From Methylobacillus flagellatus_A (lineage in GTDB: Bacteria > Pseudomonadota > Gammaproteobacteria > Burkholderiales > Methylophilaceae), in the NCBI RefSeq assembly GCF_031344055.1, contig NZ_JADBEN010000001.1: 64,000 nt of DNA; one strand, given 5' to 3'. The notes beneath the pieces are model-generated. The model was not told where the DNA came from. It made no database searches and saw only the letters and a program-made list of their open reading frames with translations. Shown here in pieces: positions 52,536 through 62,677 of this stretch. The position numbers and the translations under genes were made by a program. How positions within the stretch are numbered: the stretch's first letter is position 1; each line of letters begins with the position of its first letter.

Positions 52536-54641
52536 TCAATGTCCGGGAACGGCAGGCACAGGTGCTTGCTGTGGCGGTAGGGTCTTGTCGTCTGCAGGCG
52601 CTTTGGCCGGTTTTTGCGATGAGTAGGCGTTGAGCGCCTGGCTGCAATTGTAGGCGTTGCTCTTGGAGCCTGTATCCAGGTAAGGCAGGATGGCAGCTAG
52701 CGGATTGACGAAGGCGAGCGCCACGCTGCCGAGCAGGCGCGCGGCGATCGGCACGGCTTCAGGGCGTACCTTGGGCTCGACGAAGCTGCCCTGCACCCTG
52801 ATCGGCGAACGTACCGTCAATGGCGAGAAATTCTTTGGTTTTGCCGCGAGCAGCAAATCCAGCTTCTCCTGGCCGAGGTCGATATTGCCGTCGATCAGCA
52901 CCAGCGTGACCGGCGTGTCGATGAGCGCGACTTCCGGGCGCACCACGCCATTGGACGCCTTGAGGTCCATGACTGCGCATTGCAGCCGTTGTGAATGGTC
53001 TCCGCCCAGCCAGGCGCTCACGCTTTGCGCGATATCCAAGCCCAGCAGCTCCATCACCAGCCGCGATATTTCCCCTTGCTCGACGAACAAAGTGGTCTTG
53101 CCGTTGAGAGAGCCCAGCAGTTCGGCAGTAGTCGAGCCCTTGCCGCTGAGGTCGGTGCGTCCGTTGAGGGTGCCGGTGATGTAAGCGGGCGGCACGGGCT
53201 TGCCTTGCTTCTTAGCCTCTTCCTGCCGAGCCTTGGACACCTGCAACCATTTGCCGAGATCAATGTCCTTCCAGCCCAGCTTGATCTGCCATCTGGGCGG
53301 ATATTTTTCCTTATCGGTTTCTTTACTTTCCTGGGCGTCGACCGAGAAGCTGCCCGTCAGGGTGCCGTCCGCAGTCTGCGCGAGGATATCCCCGACCATG
53401 AACTTGCCCTTGTCCAGGCTAAGTTGGGCCTTGAACGGGGAAATCGGCAGGGCGAAAACGCTGCCGAGCTCCATGTAGTCCAGTTTGATGGTGATGTCGG
53501 CATCCATGCGGTTGAGCGAAGGCAGGTCCAGCGGCCGGTTGGGAATGGCGCGGCCTTCGACCGGCTGCGGCTTGCTGCCGTCCGCCTGCAAGGTGCCGAA
53601 CGCGGGCGCCAGGTCGGCCAGGTAGAAGCGGCTGCCGTCGATACGGCCGCTCAATACTGGAATGCCGGTGGTTTTGCTGCGCGGATCGTACTTGAACACT
53701 GCGGCAAGGCTGCTCCTGCCGATCTTCGCGGAATCCACATTGACTTCCCATACATCGCTATGCTTGCTCAGGCTGGCGCTAAGACGGAACGGATCGGTAG
53801 TCGGGAAAACGCTGCCGACCAACTCACCCAGCACTGAAAGCGATGGGCCGGTGACTACGGCGCTGCCCTCGATGTCCTGCCGGCCGAAGAGGTCGGCTAC
53901 CTGACCGTCAAAATCCACCCTGAGCTTGCCATATTCGAGCCAACCCTTGGATTTGATCGGCGGAGAATCTTGGTCTTGCGTGGCGATGGGGAGGAACCCA
54001 GGCGTTTCCAGGAATGCCTTCAGCGGCCTGCGTTGGAACTGTCCATCGACACTGACTTCGGAGCGCAGGTCTTCCTGACTGGCGCCTTCCTCGGTCTTGA
54101 ATTTTGCTTCCAGCGCGGTGCTGCTGATTGCGTCGTCGATATGGCTGCTGCCGCTCTTCACGATCAGCGTTTCAATGACAGGGAAGGGAGTGGCAGGTTT
54201 GCTCTCATCTGTGGGAAATTCCCACGTAGCGCTGCCATCGGCATGGCGGACGAGTTGGGCGTCGATGTCATCTACCTTGATTTCACGGATGCGCAATTCA
54301 CCGTGCTTTTTGTAGTGCCAGAGGTCGCTATAGCGCAACTTGACGCTGATGTTGCCTGCATCCACCAAGTGCGGGACATTGAATTTTTCCGGGGCGGAAA
54401 TATACAGGTGGCCGAGGTCGAGCTGGACTCCTGCCCACAGGTGCAGCCGGAAAGGCTTGTCCAGCTTGATGTCGCGTTCCAGCTGCTTGCTGAGGAAGGA
54501 CTGGGCGGGCTCGCGCAAGAACGTCCAGCCTTGGATTTCGCAAATGACCAAAGCCAGGACCAGACCCAGGAGCAGCCAGAGCAAGGCTTTGCCGAATTTG
54601 ATCAAGCCGCGGGCGGGTTGCCCGGCAAATTGTTGCGCCAT
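52536..54641 (-). CDS. AsmA family envelope protein
   Basis: 701 residues. One N-terminal membrane anchor (about 17-38) and a long, mostly beta periplasmic part. AsmA features are in the C-terminal half: LNGRTDLSGKGST, LLGLDIAQSV, and IDLGQEKLDLLLAAKPKN, with an RSPIRVQGSFVEPKV end. These proteins are thought to move or organise lipids between membranes. The last 40 residues are Pro/Ala-rich. The start is close to an MFS gene on the same strand. Confidence 0.88.
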   Translation of the reverse strand: MAQQFAGQPARGLIKFGKALLWLLLGLVLALVICEIQGWTFLREPAQSFLSKQLERDIKLDKPFRLHLWAGVQLDLGHLYISAPEKFNVPHLVDAGNISVKLRYSDLWHYKKHGELRIREIKVDDIDAQLVRHADGSATWEFPTDESKPATPFPVIETLIVKSGSSHIDDAISSTALEAKFKTEEGASQEDLRSEVSVDGQFQRRPLKAFLETPGFLPIATQDQDSPPIKSKGWLEYGKLRVDFDGQVADLFGRQDIEGSAVVTGPSLSVLGELVGSVFPTTDPFRLSASLSKHSDVWEVNVDSAKIGRSSLAAVFKYDPRSKTTGIPVLSGRIDGSRFYLADLAPAFGTLQADGSKPQPVEGRAIPNRPLDLPSLNRMDADITIKLDYMELGSVFALPISPFKAQLSLDKGKFMVGDILAQTADGTLTGSFSVDAQESKETDKEKYPPRWQIKLGWKDIDLGKWLQVSKARQEEAKKQGKPVPPAYITGTLNGRTDLSGKGSTTAELLGSLNGKTTLFVEQGEISRLVMELLGLDIAQSVSAWLGGDHSQRLQCAVMDLKASNGVVRPEVALIDTPVTLVLIDGNIDLGQEKLDLLLAAKPKNFSPLTVRSPIRVQGSFVEPKVRPEAVPIAARLLGSVALAFVNPLAAILPYLDTGSKSNAYNCSQALNAYSSQKPAKAPADDKTLPPQQAPVPAVPGH

Positions 54642-54692
54642 TGTTCACCTTTGCTTTTGTCCAGCCCAGGCAAAGCTTGCAGGAGCTGATGG

Positions 54693-55859
54693 TTATAGGT
54701 TCTTTTTTCCGTAGTGCTGCATGCTGTACAACGTCAGTAACGCCCCGCATACGGCGACGGCCGCACTTGCCAAAGCGACGGCAGGCAGCCCGAAGCCGAA
54801 GTGGATCACCGCACCGCCGAGAAAGGCGCCGCCCGCATTGCCCAGGTTGAATGCGCTCTGGTTGACGGTAGATGCCATCAATGGCGAGTCGCCGGCCTGC
54901 GCCATGGCGTTGGTCTGCAGGCCAGGCCCAACGGCAAAGCTCACCATGCCCCAGATAAATGCCGTCGCGATGGCTGCAAGCGTGAACTGCATGCTCCAGG
55001 CGAATACGATACCCAGTAAGGCCATGCCTGTTAGTGAGAGGGTAATTGTCGGCAATAGTTTCCAATCCGCCATTTTTCCGCCGATATTGAGCCCGATGGT
55101 GGCCGCGATTCCCATGGCGATCAGCATGAAGCTGACGTGGTGGGGCGAGAGCCCGGACATGTCTTCCAGGATCGGCGTGATATAGGTGAAGATGGTGAAT
55201 ACCCCGGCGAAGCCGATGGCGGTGATCGCCATGGCGAGCAGTACGTTAGGCTGGAATACGGCGTGCATCTCGCGGCGAATGTCTGGCCTGGGCATGGCGC
55301 CGAGGTCGGGAATGAAGCGCCAGATGGCATATATGGCAACCGCGCCGCAAGCCGACACCGTCCAGAACGGGACGCGCCAACTGGTTTCCTGGCCTAGCAG
55401 CGTGCCTAGCGGCACGCCGAGCACGTTCGCCATGGTGAGGCCGGTGAACATCAGTGCGAGGGCGCGGTTGCCTTGGCCCGGAGGAGCCAGGTAGAGCGCG
55501 ACTACCGCGGCGATGCCGAAAAACGAGCCATGGCTCAATGCGGTGAAGATACGGGCAGCGGCCAGGGTAAAGTAGTTCGGCGCCAGGGCGCACAGCATGT
55601 TGCCGAACGTGAAAATCGCCATCAAGCCCAGCAGCGTGGCCTTGCGCGGGCGGTTGATCGTGAGCGCCACCATCAAGGGCCCGCCGACCACCACGCCAAG
55701 GGCATACACAGTAACCAGGTTGCCGGTAGCCGGGATGGATACGTCCAGCCCGTGTGCAATGTCGGGCAACAATCCCATGGGGAGAAATTCGGTCATGCCG
55801 ATGCAGAACGCACCCGCGGCCAGCGCAATCATCCAACTGCCCATACTTGCCTTAGTCAA
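54693..55859 (-). CDS. MFS transporter (AraJ/drug-efflux type)
   Basis: 388 residues with twelve hydrophobic segments, motif A-like NRPRKATLLG between helices 2 and 3, and the DHA1 pattern in helix 5 (GVPLGTLLGQ). Resembles the AraJ/YdhP branch of sugar or drug efflux proteins. Substrate cannot be told from sequence. It lies 51 bases upstream of the AsmA gene on the same strand, perhaps co-transcribed. Confidence 0.9.
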   Translation of the reverse strand: MTKASMGSWMIALAAGAFCIGMTEFLPMGLLPDIAHGLDVSIPATGNLVTVYALGVVVGGPLMVALTINRPRKATLLGLMAIFTFGNMLCALAPNYFTLAAARIFTALSHGSFFGIAAVVALYLAPPGQGNRALALMFTGLTMANVLGVPLGTLLGQETSWRVPFWTVSACGAVAIYAIWRFIPDLGAMPRPDIRREMHAVFQPNVLLAMAITAIGFAGVFTIFTYITPILEDMSGLSPHHVSFMLIAMGIAATIGLNIGGKMADWKLLPTITLSLTGMALLGIVFAWSMQFTLAAIATAFIWGMVSFAVGPGLQTNAMAQAGDSPLMASTVNQSAFNLGNAGGAFLGGAVIHFGFGLPAVALASAAVAVCGALLTLYSMQHYGKKNL

Positions 55860-55995
55860 TGTGTAGAGAAATTAAAGCTTGAAAAGAAAATCCTGTGCTT
55901 CCGAATGAGCGGAACGCACGAAAGGAGGGGTCATCTAAGGGCGCTACTTTACCATGCGGCGATGTACTGGATATGAATTTATGACCCGGTCAATA

Positions 55996-58002
55996 TCAGG
56001 AACTACCGCCTGTTCCGCCACCTAGCATGGCGCGGATTTGCGCCATGCGCTGGCGCGCATTCTCCTTGTTGGCGGCCGGATCGCTCTGCGGTTGGCCGGA
56101 ATGGCGCACGTCGTCTTCCGGCAGCTCGGCGATGAAGCGGCTGGGCTCGCAGGACTCATGTTCCCCGGCGCGCTTGCGCTTGCGGCACCAGGAGATGTTG
56201 AGCGATTTCTGCGCGCGCGTGATGCCGACATACATCAGGCGCCGTTCTTCCTCGATCTTGCCCTGGTCAACGCTCTCGCGGTGCGGCAGGATGCCTTCCT
56301 CGCAACCGACCAGGAACACATGGCCGTATTCCAGCCCTTTGGAGGCATGCAGGGTGGAAAGCTTGACTGCATCCGGCTCGGCATCCTCCCGTCCTTCCAG
56401 CATGCTCATGAGCGAGATCATCTGCGTCAGCGCGAGCAGGTTCTTTTCGTCCTCGTCGCCTTTGCGCGTGAGCCAAGCAACGAAGTCGAGCACGCTCTTC
56501 CATTTGTTTTCCGCACTGCGGGGCTCTTCCGTATCGTAGAGGAAGGCCTCGTAGTTGATGGCGTTGAGCAGGTCGTTCAATACCTCGCCTGCAGGGTCTT
56601 TCTCGGCGCGTTCCTGGATACGGTTGATGAATTGGCAGAAGGTCAGCAAGTCTTCCAATTGCCGGTTGGCCATGGTGCGCTGGAAGTCCCCCTCGAACGC
56701 GGCCTCGAACAACGACATCTTATGCGCGCTGGCATATTCGCCCAGGCGTTCCAGCGTGGTGTTGCCTATGCCTTTCTTCGGCGTGGTCGCGGCGCGGATG
56801 AACGCGGGATCGTCATCTTCGTTGGCAATCAGCCGCAGATAGCTGACGAGGTCCTTGATTTCCGCCTTGTCGAAGAAGGATTGCCCGCCCGAAATGGTGT
56901 AGGGAATCTTGTGCTGGCGCAGCTGCTGCTCGAAAATGCGCGCCTGGTGGTTGCCGCGGTAGAGGATGGCGTAATCGAGGAACTTGGTGCGGTGCTCGAA
57001 CTTGTGCGCGAGCAGCTTCATCACCACGGACTCCGCCTCGTGATCCTCATCCTTGGCGGCGCTGACCTGGATCAGGTCGCCCGTGCCGAGTTCGCTCCAG
57101 AGCTTTTTCTCGAACAGCTTGGGATTATTGGCAATCACCTGGTTGGCGGCGCGCAGGATGCGCACGGTGGAGCGGTAGTTCTGCTCCAGCTTGATGACCT
57201 TGAGCCGGCTGAAATCCTCGGTGAGCTGGCGCAGGTTTTCCACGTCGGCGCCGCGCCAGCCGTAAATCGCCTGGTCGTCATCGCCCACGGCGGTGAAGCG
57301 GCCCTCCACGCCGGTGAGCATCTTCACCAGCTTGTACTGGCAGGCATTGGTGTCCTGGTATTCGTCGATCAACAGGTATTTCAGCTTGTGCTGCCATTTG
57401 CGCAATGCATCCGGGTGCTGCTCGAACAATTCCACCGGCAGCTTGATCAGGTCGTCGAAATCCACCGCCTGGTAGGCTTTCAATGTCTGCTGGTAAACCT
57501 GGTAGACCTTGGCTGCGGCATGGCTGAGCTCTTCGTCCGCGGTCGCGGCGGCCTGGTCCGGATTGATGAAGGCGTTCTTCCAGCTGGAAATCTGCCATTG
57601 CGTCTTGCGCAGCAATTGCTTGTCCGTGGTGGCAAGCGCATCGGAGAGGATCTTGAAACTGTCGGACGAGTCGAGGATGGAGAATTGCGGCTTGTAGCCC
57701 AGCAGCTCGGCTTCCTGGCGCAGCATTTGCAAGCCGAGCGAGTGAAACGTGGCGATGGTGAGCCCTTTGGTATTGCTGCCTTGCAACAAGTGGCCCACGC
57801 GCTCCTGCATTTCGCGCGCGGCCTTGTTGGTGAAGGTGATCGCGGCGATTTCCTTGGGGGAATAGCCGCATTGCTCGATCAAGTAGGTGATTTTCTGCGT
57901 GATGACGCGGGTCTTGCCGCTGCCGGCGCCGGCCAGCACCAGCAGGGGGCCGTCTAGGTATTTCACAGCTTCGCGCTGCTGCGGGTTCATGGAATTCAGC
58001 AT
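55996..58002 (-). CDS. rep: ATP-dependent DNA helicase Rep
   Basis: 668 residues, SF1A helicase of the UvrD/Rep group. Walker A GAGSGKTR near 23, motif II IDEYQDTN near 213, GDDDQAIYGWRGA, YRGNHQAR, and motif VI YVGITRAQ near 585. Starts MLNSMNPQQREAVKYLDGPLLV, which fits Rep. It unwinds 3'-5' and helps forks pass bound proteins. The N-terminal Q motif is complete. Confidence 0.94.
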   Translation of the reverse strand: MLNSMNPQQREAVKYLDGPLLVLAGAGSGKTRVITQKITYLIEQCGYSPKEIAAITFTNKAAREMQERVGHLLQGSNTKGLTIATFHSLGLQMLRQEAELLGYKPQFSILDSSDSFKILSDALATTDKQLLRKTQWQISSWKNAFINPDQAAATADEELSHAAAKVYQVYQQTLKAYQAVDFDDLIKLPVELFEQHPDALRKWQHKLKYLLIDEYQDTNACQYKLVKMLTGVEGRFTAVGDDDQAIYGWRGADVENLRQLTEDFSRLKVIKLEQNYRSTVRILRAANQVIANNPKLFEKKLWSELGTGDLIQVSAAKDEDHEAESVVMKLLAHKFEHRTKFLDYAILYRGNHQARIFEQQLRQHKIPYTISGGQSFFDKAEIKDLVSYLRLIANEDDDPAFIRAATTPKKGIGNTTLERLGEYASAHKMSLFEAAFEGDFQRTMANRQLEDLLTFCQFINRIQERAEKDPAGEVLNDLLNAINYEAFLYDTEEPRSAENKWKSVLDFVAWLTRKGDEDEKNLLALTQMISLMSMLEGREDAEPDAVKLSTLHASKGLEYGHVFLVGCEEGILPHRESVDQGKIEEERRLMYVGITRAQKSLNISWCRKRKRAGEHESCEPSRFIAELPEDDVRHSGQPQSDPAANKENARQRMAQIRAMLGGGTGGSS

Positions 58003-58127
58003 GTTGATCTGCCTGCGGCTCTATAGATGAATCTTGGGAAAAGCTGCTACAAGCATGTAACAACATCGGCCCTAATTTTATCTTGAGCCGTGTTTTGAAG
58101 CTAGCCGATATAGTCCATGACCAGTAT

Positions 58128-58158
58128 AAAAAAAGCCCCGCCAAGTTTCGGCGGGGCT
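58128..58158 (-). terminator. Intrinsic terminator of the PEP-CTERM gene
   Basis: AGCCCCGCC / GGCGGGGCT around AAGTTTC; on the minus strand it is followed by TTTTTTT. Twenty bases past the stop codon. Confidence 0.9.
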
Positions 58159-58177
58159 GAAGAAATGCTTCGGCCGA

Positions 58178-58885
58178 TCAGGCGTACATCCTGCTTCTGC
58201 CGCGGCGTGCCATGAAACCCACCAGCCCCAGGCCGAGCGCCAGCATGGCATAGGACTCCGGCTCCGGCACGGCGGTAACGCTGTACAAGGTGAAATCTGA
58301 TTTCTCCTTGAGGGATGTCAGTGAAAAAGACTTGATCGCCGTGTCGCCGAATGGGTTGTCCAGGCTCCAGACCCCGCCTAGACCATCAATGGCCGGGCTC
58401 AGGTTGGTGACGCTGCCGAGGCCGCTCCAGAATGCAGTGGTATCGCCTGTGGCAACCAGCTTGAAGGTGTCGGTGGAGTTGTCAAAGTAGGTCACGGTAA
58501 TCGAGGCTTGCTCCTTATTGTCGCCATATTCCGGGCCATTGAACAGCAAACCCAAGGTAAGGTTGCTGATGACGGTGGCGTCGTCGAACTTGGCGATGAT
58601 CCATTCGTTCTTGTCGATTTCGCCAACCGTGACGTCGCTGCCTTTCAACGGGGATACGCCTACGCCCTGGTAGCCGTCCTGTGCCGGCTTATAACTGAAT
58701 ACGCCGTCTTTCAGGCCGCGGTTGCCTTTGGTCTTGGCATAAAAGGTCACGTTGGTGTCTGCAATAGCGGCGGTGTATTCGGAGCCGGTGCCGAAATCCG
58801 TGCCATAGACGGTATTGGGCGCGGCAAAGGCATGCACGGAAGTCATCATCAATGCGCAGGTGGCCAGTACTCTGGAAATGCTCAT
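58178..58885 (-). CDS. PEP-CTERM exported protein
   Basis: 235 residues. Signal peptide ending AFAAP, a beta-rich middle (DNSTDTFKLV, GGVWSLDNPFG), and the sorting tail VPEPESYAMLALG plus a hydrophobic helix and RRGRSR. Processing would need an exosortase encoded elsewhere. Monocistronic, between Rep and the YlqF GTPase, with its own terminator. Confidence 0.9.
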   Translation of the reverse strand: MSISRVLATCALMMTSVHAFAAPNTVYGTDFGTGSEYTAAIADTNVTFYAKTKGNRGLKDGVFSYKPAQDGYQGVGVSPLKGSDVTVGEIDKNEWIIAKFDDATVISNLTLGLLFNGPEYGDNKEQASITVTYFDNSTDTFKLVATGDTTAFWSGLGSVTNLSPAIDGLGGVWSLDNPFGDTAIKSFSLTSLKEKSDFTLYSVTAVPEPESYAMLALGLGLVGFMARRGRSRMYA

Positions 58886-59098
58886 GTGTTTCTCCTCATA
58901 GCAGTTGATTTGATTGGTGTTTTTTTATTTTTAAACAGCAATCACATGCTAGCTCTGCAATAGGGAGTCCTCAATAGTCTGTTGTGGCTGATACGTTTGG
59001 ACTAATTTTGTGAGGTTTTACAAGAGGATATGTCGTGTATGTAAATGAAGTAATTACAGATTTTCATAAGTGATAGAAATGAAAATCAATGTTGCGAT

Positions 59099-60022
59099 TT
59101 AGTCCTTGGCTTCTTCTTCATTATTCTCTGCAGCATTTTCTTCAGTCAACCGTTGCCGCTCCAGTGCTTTCGCCACCATGGCGGAACGCGACTCAGGCGT
59201 CTCCAGGCTGATGCGGCCAAGGGTGCCGGAACGGTAATCGACGAGAAACGCCATCGCGGTCTTCTCCATATCCGGCTCTCCGCCCTTGAGCAGGTAGCCG
59301 CGACGCTTGCCGACTGCCTCGAGCAGGTCGATGGCATCCATGTTGCTCACATCTGTTTTATAGCGTGCTTGCAGCAGGGCGGGGTAGCGTTGCAGCAGGA
59401 TGCCGGCAAGAAACTCCGCCACCTCTTCGTCAATTACCGCATTGCGGCCGATGGCATGGCTGGCGGCGAGCATGTAGCCATCGCTCTCGTATTTGATCTT
59501 GGGCCACATCATGCCGGGGGTGTCGGTGATGCTCATCTGGTCATTCAGGTCGAAACGCTGCTGGCTCTTGGTCACGGCGGGCTCGTCGCCTACCTTGGCG
59601 ATGCGGCGGTTGAGCAGGGCATTCATGAGCGTGGATTTGCCTACGTTGGGAATGCCCATGATCATCATGCGCAAAGGCTTGAGGTTGGTGCCTCTATGCG
59701 GCGCGAGGCTGCGGCAGAGGCCGGGGATTTTTTTCGCATCACCAGGCTTCTTGCACGAAAGCGCTGCGGCCTTGACGCCTTCCTGGCGGTTGAAGTGGTT
59801 GAGCCACGCCTGGGTCACGGCTGGATCGGCCAGGTCGGCCTTGTTGAGAATTTTGAGACTGGGACGCTGCCGGAAAAGGCGAAGGTCTTCAATCATCGGG
59901 TTATGGCTGGCTTCCGGCACGCGCGCATCCAGCACTTCGATCACCACATCGGTGAACTCCATGGTTTCTTCCGCCTTCTTGCGCGCGGAAGTCATGTGTC
60001 CGGGGAACCATTGAATTGCCAT
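59099..60022 (-). CDS. ylqF: Ribosome biogenesis GTPase (YlqF/RbgA family)
   Basis: 307 residues with circularly permuted G motifs: NKAD (G4) comes before GIPNVGKST (G1) and DTPGMM (G3), the hallmark of this family. Starts MAIQWFPGHMTSARK, typical of YlqF. In Bacillus the homologue helps a late step in 50S assembly; a similar role is likely. The C-terminal tail is very acidic (EENAAENNEEEAKD). Confidence 0.93.
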   Translation of the reverse strand: MAIQWFPGHMTSARKKAEETMEFTDVVIEVLDARVPEASHNPMIEDLRLFRQRPSLKILNKADLADPAVTQAWLNHFNRQEGVKAAALSCKKPGDAKKIPGLCRSLAPHRGTNLKPLRMMIMGIPNVGKSTLMNALLNRRIAKVGDEPAVTKSQQRFDLNDQMSITDTPGMMWPKIKYESDGYMLAASHAIGRNAVIDEEVAEFLAGILLQRYPALLQARYKTDVSNMDAIDLLEAVGKRRGYLLKGGEPDMEKTAMAFLVDYRSGTLGRISLETPESRSAMVAKALERQRLTEENAAENNEEEAKD

Positions 60023-60092
60023 GATGAGCTGCTCTATGTGAATGCGTTGATGAAAAAAGATCGGGCTTTTTGTGTGCTGCTTGCGGCCAAGC

Positions 60093-60108
60093 CTGTCATG
60101 GCTGTCAT
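60093..60108 (+). promoter_or_regulatory. CTGTCAT direct repeat, weak Pho-box-like
   Basis: Two CTGTCAT units start nine bases apart. PhoB sites use the same heptamer but with an 11-base period, so this is at best a degenerate site. It lies about 180 bases before the PEP-CTERM/phosphatase genes. Confidence 0.2.
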
Positions 60109-60286
60109 TTTAGCATCCCGGCTGCTATTCCGGCCCCGTTTTGCATCTTTGTTGCAGAAATGAAGGGCTACGCATGCCATGGACTAGTCCATTAGGACTA
60201 TTTTGCATCCATATATCTAACACAAGCGCTTCCTAGTATGGCTCCCGAACCGTTTTCTACTCTCACTCTTTTAAAGGGGAATCACC

Positions 60287-61057
60287 ATGAAGTTACAAAA
60301 ACATGGCGTAGCGCTGGCCCTGGCTGGCTCCGTGCTGTTCGCTGTTCCTGCATTCGCGCAGGAAGTCATCGTCAACGGCGGCTTTGAAGCCGACGCTGCC
60401 GAAAGCTACAACCCGCAAGGCTGGCAAGTGGCCGAGCAAGGCATTGCCGGCTCCGTTCTTGCGACAGATGCTACCGAGTCCTACGCCAGCGGCTACAAGA
60501 CCGTCGGCGCCGCCAGCGGCCAGTTCTACGGCTTCCTGGATTCTTCCTACGCCAGCAGCCAAGTGCTGTACCAGAACTTCTCGATCAGCGCCGTGACTTC
60601 CGCCGTGCTGTCTTTCCAGATGTTCGTGAACGACCAGAGCGACAACGGCATCGTCTACATCAACCAGGCTGGCCTGGATGCCACTACCGGCGGCAGCTAT
60701 GAAGCCAACCAGCACGTCCGCGTCGATATCCTGCGTGCCGATGCCGATCCTTTCTCCATTCATGCTACTGACATTATCGGCACTTATTATCTCGGTGGAG
60801 CAAACGGCCGCCGTTTCGATGGCAATGACAACGTGAACGACTACGTAGATTACAGCTTTGATATCAGCGACGTACTCGCCGCAGGCGGAGATTACACCCT
60901 GCGCTTTGCCGCAGTGAGCAACCAGGGCGCCTTGCAGGTCGGCCTGGACAACATCAGCCTGAACGTCACGCCTGTGCCTGAAGCCGATACCTACGCCATG
61001 CTGCTGGCCGGCCTGGGCGTGCTTGGCCTGGCATTGCGCCGCCGTAAAACAGTTTAA
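60287..61057 (+). CDS. PEP-CTERM protein preceding an alkaline phosphatase
   Basis: 256 residues: signal peptide ending AFAQE, a jelly-roll-like middle beginning VIVNGGFEADAAESYNPQGW (carbohydrate-binding-like fold), and sorting tail VPEADTYAMLLAGLG with RRRKTV. The tail has PEA instead of PEP, a tolerated variant. AAAGGGG lies just before the ATG. Only 20 bases separate it from the alkaline phosphatase gene, so they are probably one operon. Confidence 0.88.
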   Translation: MKLQKHGVALALAGSVLFAVPAFAQEVIVNGGFEADAAESYNPQGWQVAEQGIAGSVLATDATESYASGYKTVGAASGQFYGFLDSSYASSQVLYQNFSISAVTSAVLSFQMFVNDQSDNGIVYINQAGLDATTGGSYEANQHVRVDILRADADPFSIHATDIIGTYYLGGANGRRFDGNDNVNDYVDYSFDISDVLAAGGDYTLRFAAVSNQGALQVGLDNISLNVTPVPEADTYAMLLAGLGVLGLALRRRKTV

Positions 61058-61077
61058 CCACAATGGGAGTGCATAAA

Positions 61078-62595
61078 ATGAAAAAGGCAACAATGAAGGT
61101 TTCCGCCTTGGCGGTGATGATGGCCCTGTGTGGCCAGGCCATGGCGGAAGACGCCAACACCTGGTACCAGGACGGCCAGGAGGCCTTGGCAGCCGCCAAG
61201 AAGCTTTACCCCAACAACCGCAAGGCCAAGAACGTGATCCTGTTCGTGGGCGACGGCATGGGCGTATCCACCGTGACTGCCGCCCGCATCCTCGAAGGCC
61301 AATTGCAAGGCCGTGACGGCGAGCGCAACAAGCTGGCATTCGAGAAGCTGCCTTACCTGGCTTTGTCCAAGACTTATTCCGCCAACCAGCAGACTTCCGA
61401 CTCCGCGCCTACCATGACCGCCATGGTGACCGGCGTGAAGACCAATGACGGCGTCATTTCTGTCGACCAACGCGTATTGAACGGCGACAAGGACAACAGC
61501 AAGGTGCAGGCTGCCAAGCTTGCGACCATCCTTGAGCTGGCCGAGCAGAACGGCCGTGCCACCGGCGTGGTTTCCACCGCCCGCATCACGCACGCTACCC
61601 CTGCAGCGACCTATGCGCACACTTCCGCGCGTGACTGGGAATCCGACAACAATGTGCCCGCGGATGCGGACGTGAAGGACATCGCTTCCCAGTTGATCGA
61701 CAACTTCGGCGCCGGCGCGATTGGCGACGGTATTGAAGTGGTATTGGGCGGCGGCCGCAGCCGCTTTCTGCCCAACACCGTGGATGATCCTGAAAACGCA
61801 GGCCGGAAGGGCGACCGCCGCGACGGCCGCAACCTGGCGCAGGAATACGTGAACAAGTTCGGCGGCAAGTTCGTCTGGAACCAGGCGCAATTCGATGCCA
61901 TCAACCCTGCCAACACCAACCGCCTGCTGGGCTTGTTCGAGCGCTCCCACATGCAATACGAGCATGACCGCCCGAACGACACAGGCAAGGAACCGTCCCT
62001 GGCCGACATGACCGGCAAGGCGATTGATATCCTGCAGAAGAACCCCAAGGGCTTCTTCCTGATGGTGGAAGCCGGCCGTATCGACCATGGTCACCACGCC
62101 AACAACGCCTACCGTGCGTTGACTGACACCATCGCCTTGTCTGACGCAGTGAAGAAGGCGCTGGAAAAAGTGGATCTCAACGACACCCTGGTGATCGTGA
62201 CTGCCGACCACAGCCACACCATGACGATTGGCGGCTACCCTGAGCGCGGCAATCCTATCCTCGGCAAGGTGACGGTGGACGGCCAGTTGACCAAGGCGAC
62301 TGACGGCAATCCATACACCACGATTTCATACGCCAACGGCAAGGGTTACTACCCCAACGTCCCAGGCGAGGATGTCTATGGCTTCCCTGCACGCAGCGGC
62401 CGTATCGAGGACATGACCAACGTCGACACCAGCGACCCTGACTTCCACCAGGAAGTGACCGTGCCTCTCGATTCCGAGACCCATGCGGCTGAAGAAGTGG
62501 AAATCTTCGCAGGCGGTCCCAAGGCCCACCTGTTCCAGGGCGTGCAAGAGCAGCACTACATATTCCACGTCATGAAGGATGCTTTCGGCTTCTAA
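61078..62595 (+). CDS. Alkaline phosphatase
   Basis: 505 residues. Signal peptide ending QAMAE. Active-site elements: metal aspartate in VGDGMG near 58, nucleophile serine S109 in TSDSAPT, the HATPAATYAH block near 165, EAGRIDHGHH near 330, TADHSHT near 383, and a late histidine in ETHAAEE. Releases phosphate from organic monoesters in the periplasm or outside. The ATG at 61078 has GGAG eight bases ahead; one five codons earlier lacks a ribosome site. Co-transcribed with the upstream PEP-CTERM gene. Confidence 0.95.
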   Translation: MKKATMKVSALAVMMALCGQAMAEDANTWYQDGQEALAAAKKLYPNNRKAKNVILFVGDGMGVSTVTAARILEGQLQGRDGERNKLAFEKLPYLALSKTYSANQQTSDSAPTMTAMVTGVKTNDGVISVDQRVLNGDKDNSKVQAAKLATILELAEQNGRATGVVSTARITHATPAATYAHTSARDWESDNNVPADADVKDIASQLIDNFGAGAIGDGIEVVLGGGRSRFLPNTVDDPENAGRKGDRRDGRNLAQEYVNKFGGKFVWNQAQFDAINPANTNRLLGLFERSHMQYEHDRPNDTGKEPSLADMTGKAIDILQKNPKGFFLMVEAGRIDHGHHANNAYRALTDTIALSDAVKKALEKVDLNDTLVIVTADHSHTMTIGGYPERGNPILGKVTVDGQLTKATDGNPYTTISYANGKGYYPNVPGEDVYGFPARSGRIEDMTNVDTSDPDFHQEVTVPLDSETHAAEEVEIFAGGPKAHLFQGVQEQHYIFHVMKDAFGF

Positions 62596-62624
62596 TGCAG
62601 CGCTTGATGTTGTGTGACTGAGAC

Positions 62625-62663
62625 GGATGGGATGGCGCAAGCCATCCCATCCATTTTGCTTTT
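62625..62663 (+). terminator. Intrinsic terminator after the phosphatase
   Basis: Perfect 12-bp stem GGATGGGATGGC / GCCATCCCATCC with a GCAA tetraloop, followed by ATTTTGCTTTT. It may end or weaken transcription before the next gene. Confidence 0.85.
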
Positions 62664-62677
62664 GAGTTTGTGAGAGT

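Noticed and set aside
56038..57957. Antisense frame of 639 codons opposite rep
   Set aside because: Produced by GC-rich third positions of the helicase gene; no recognisable domains.
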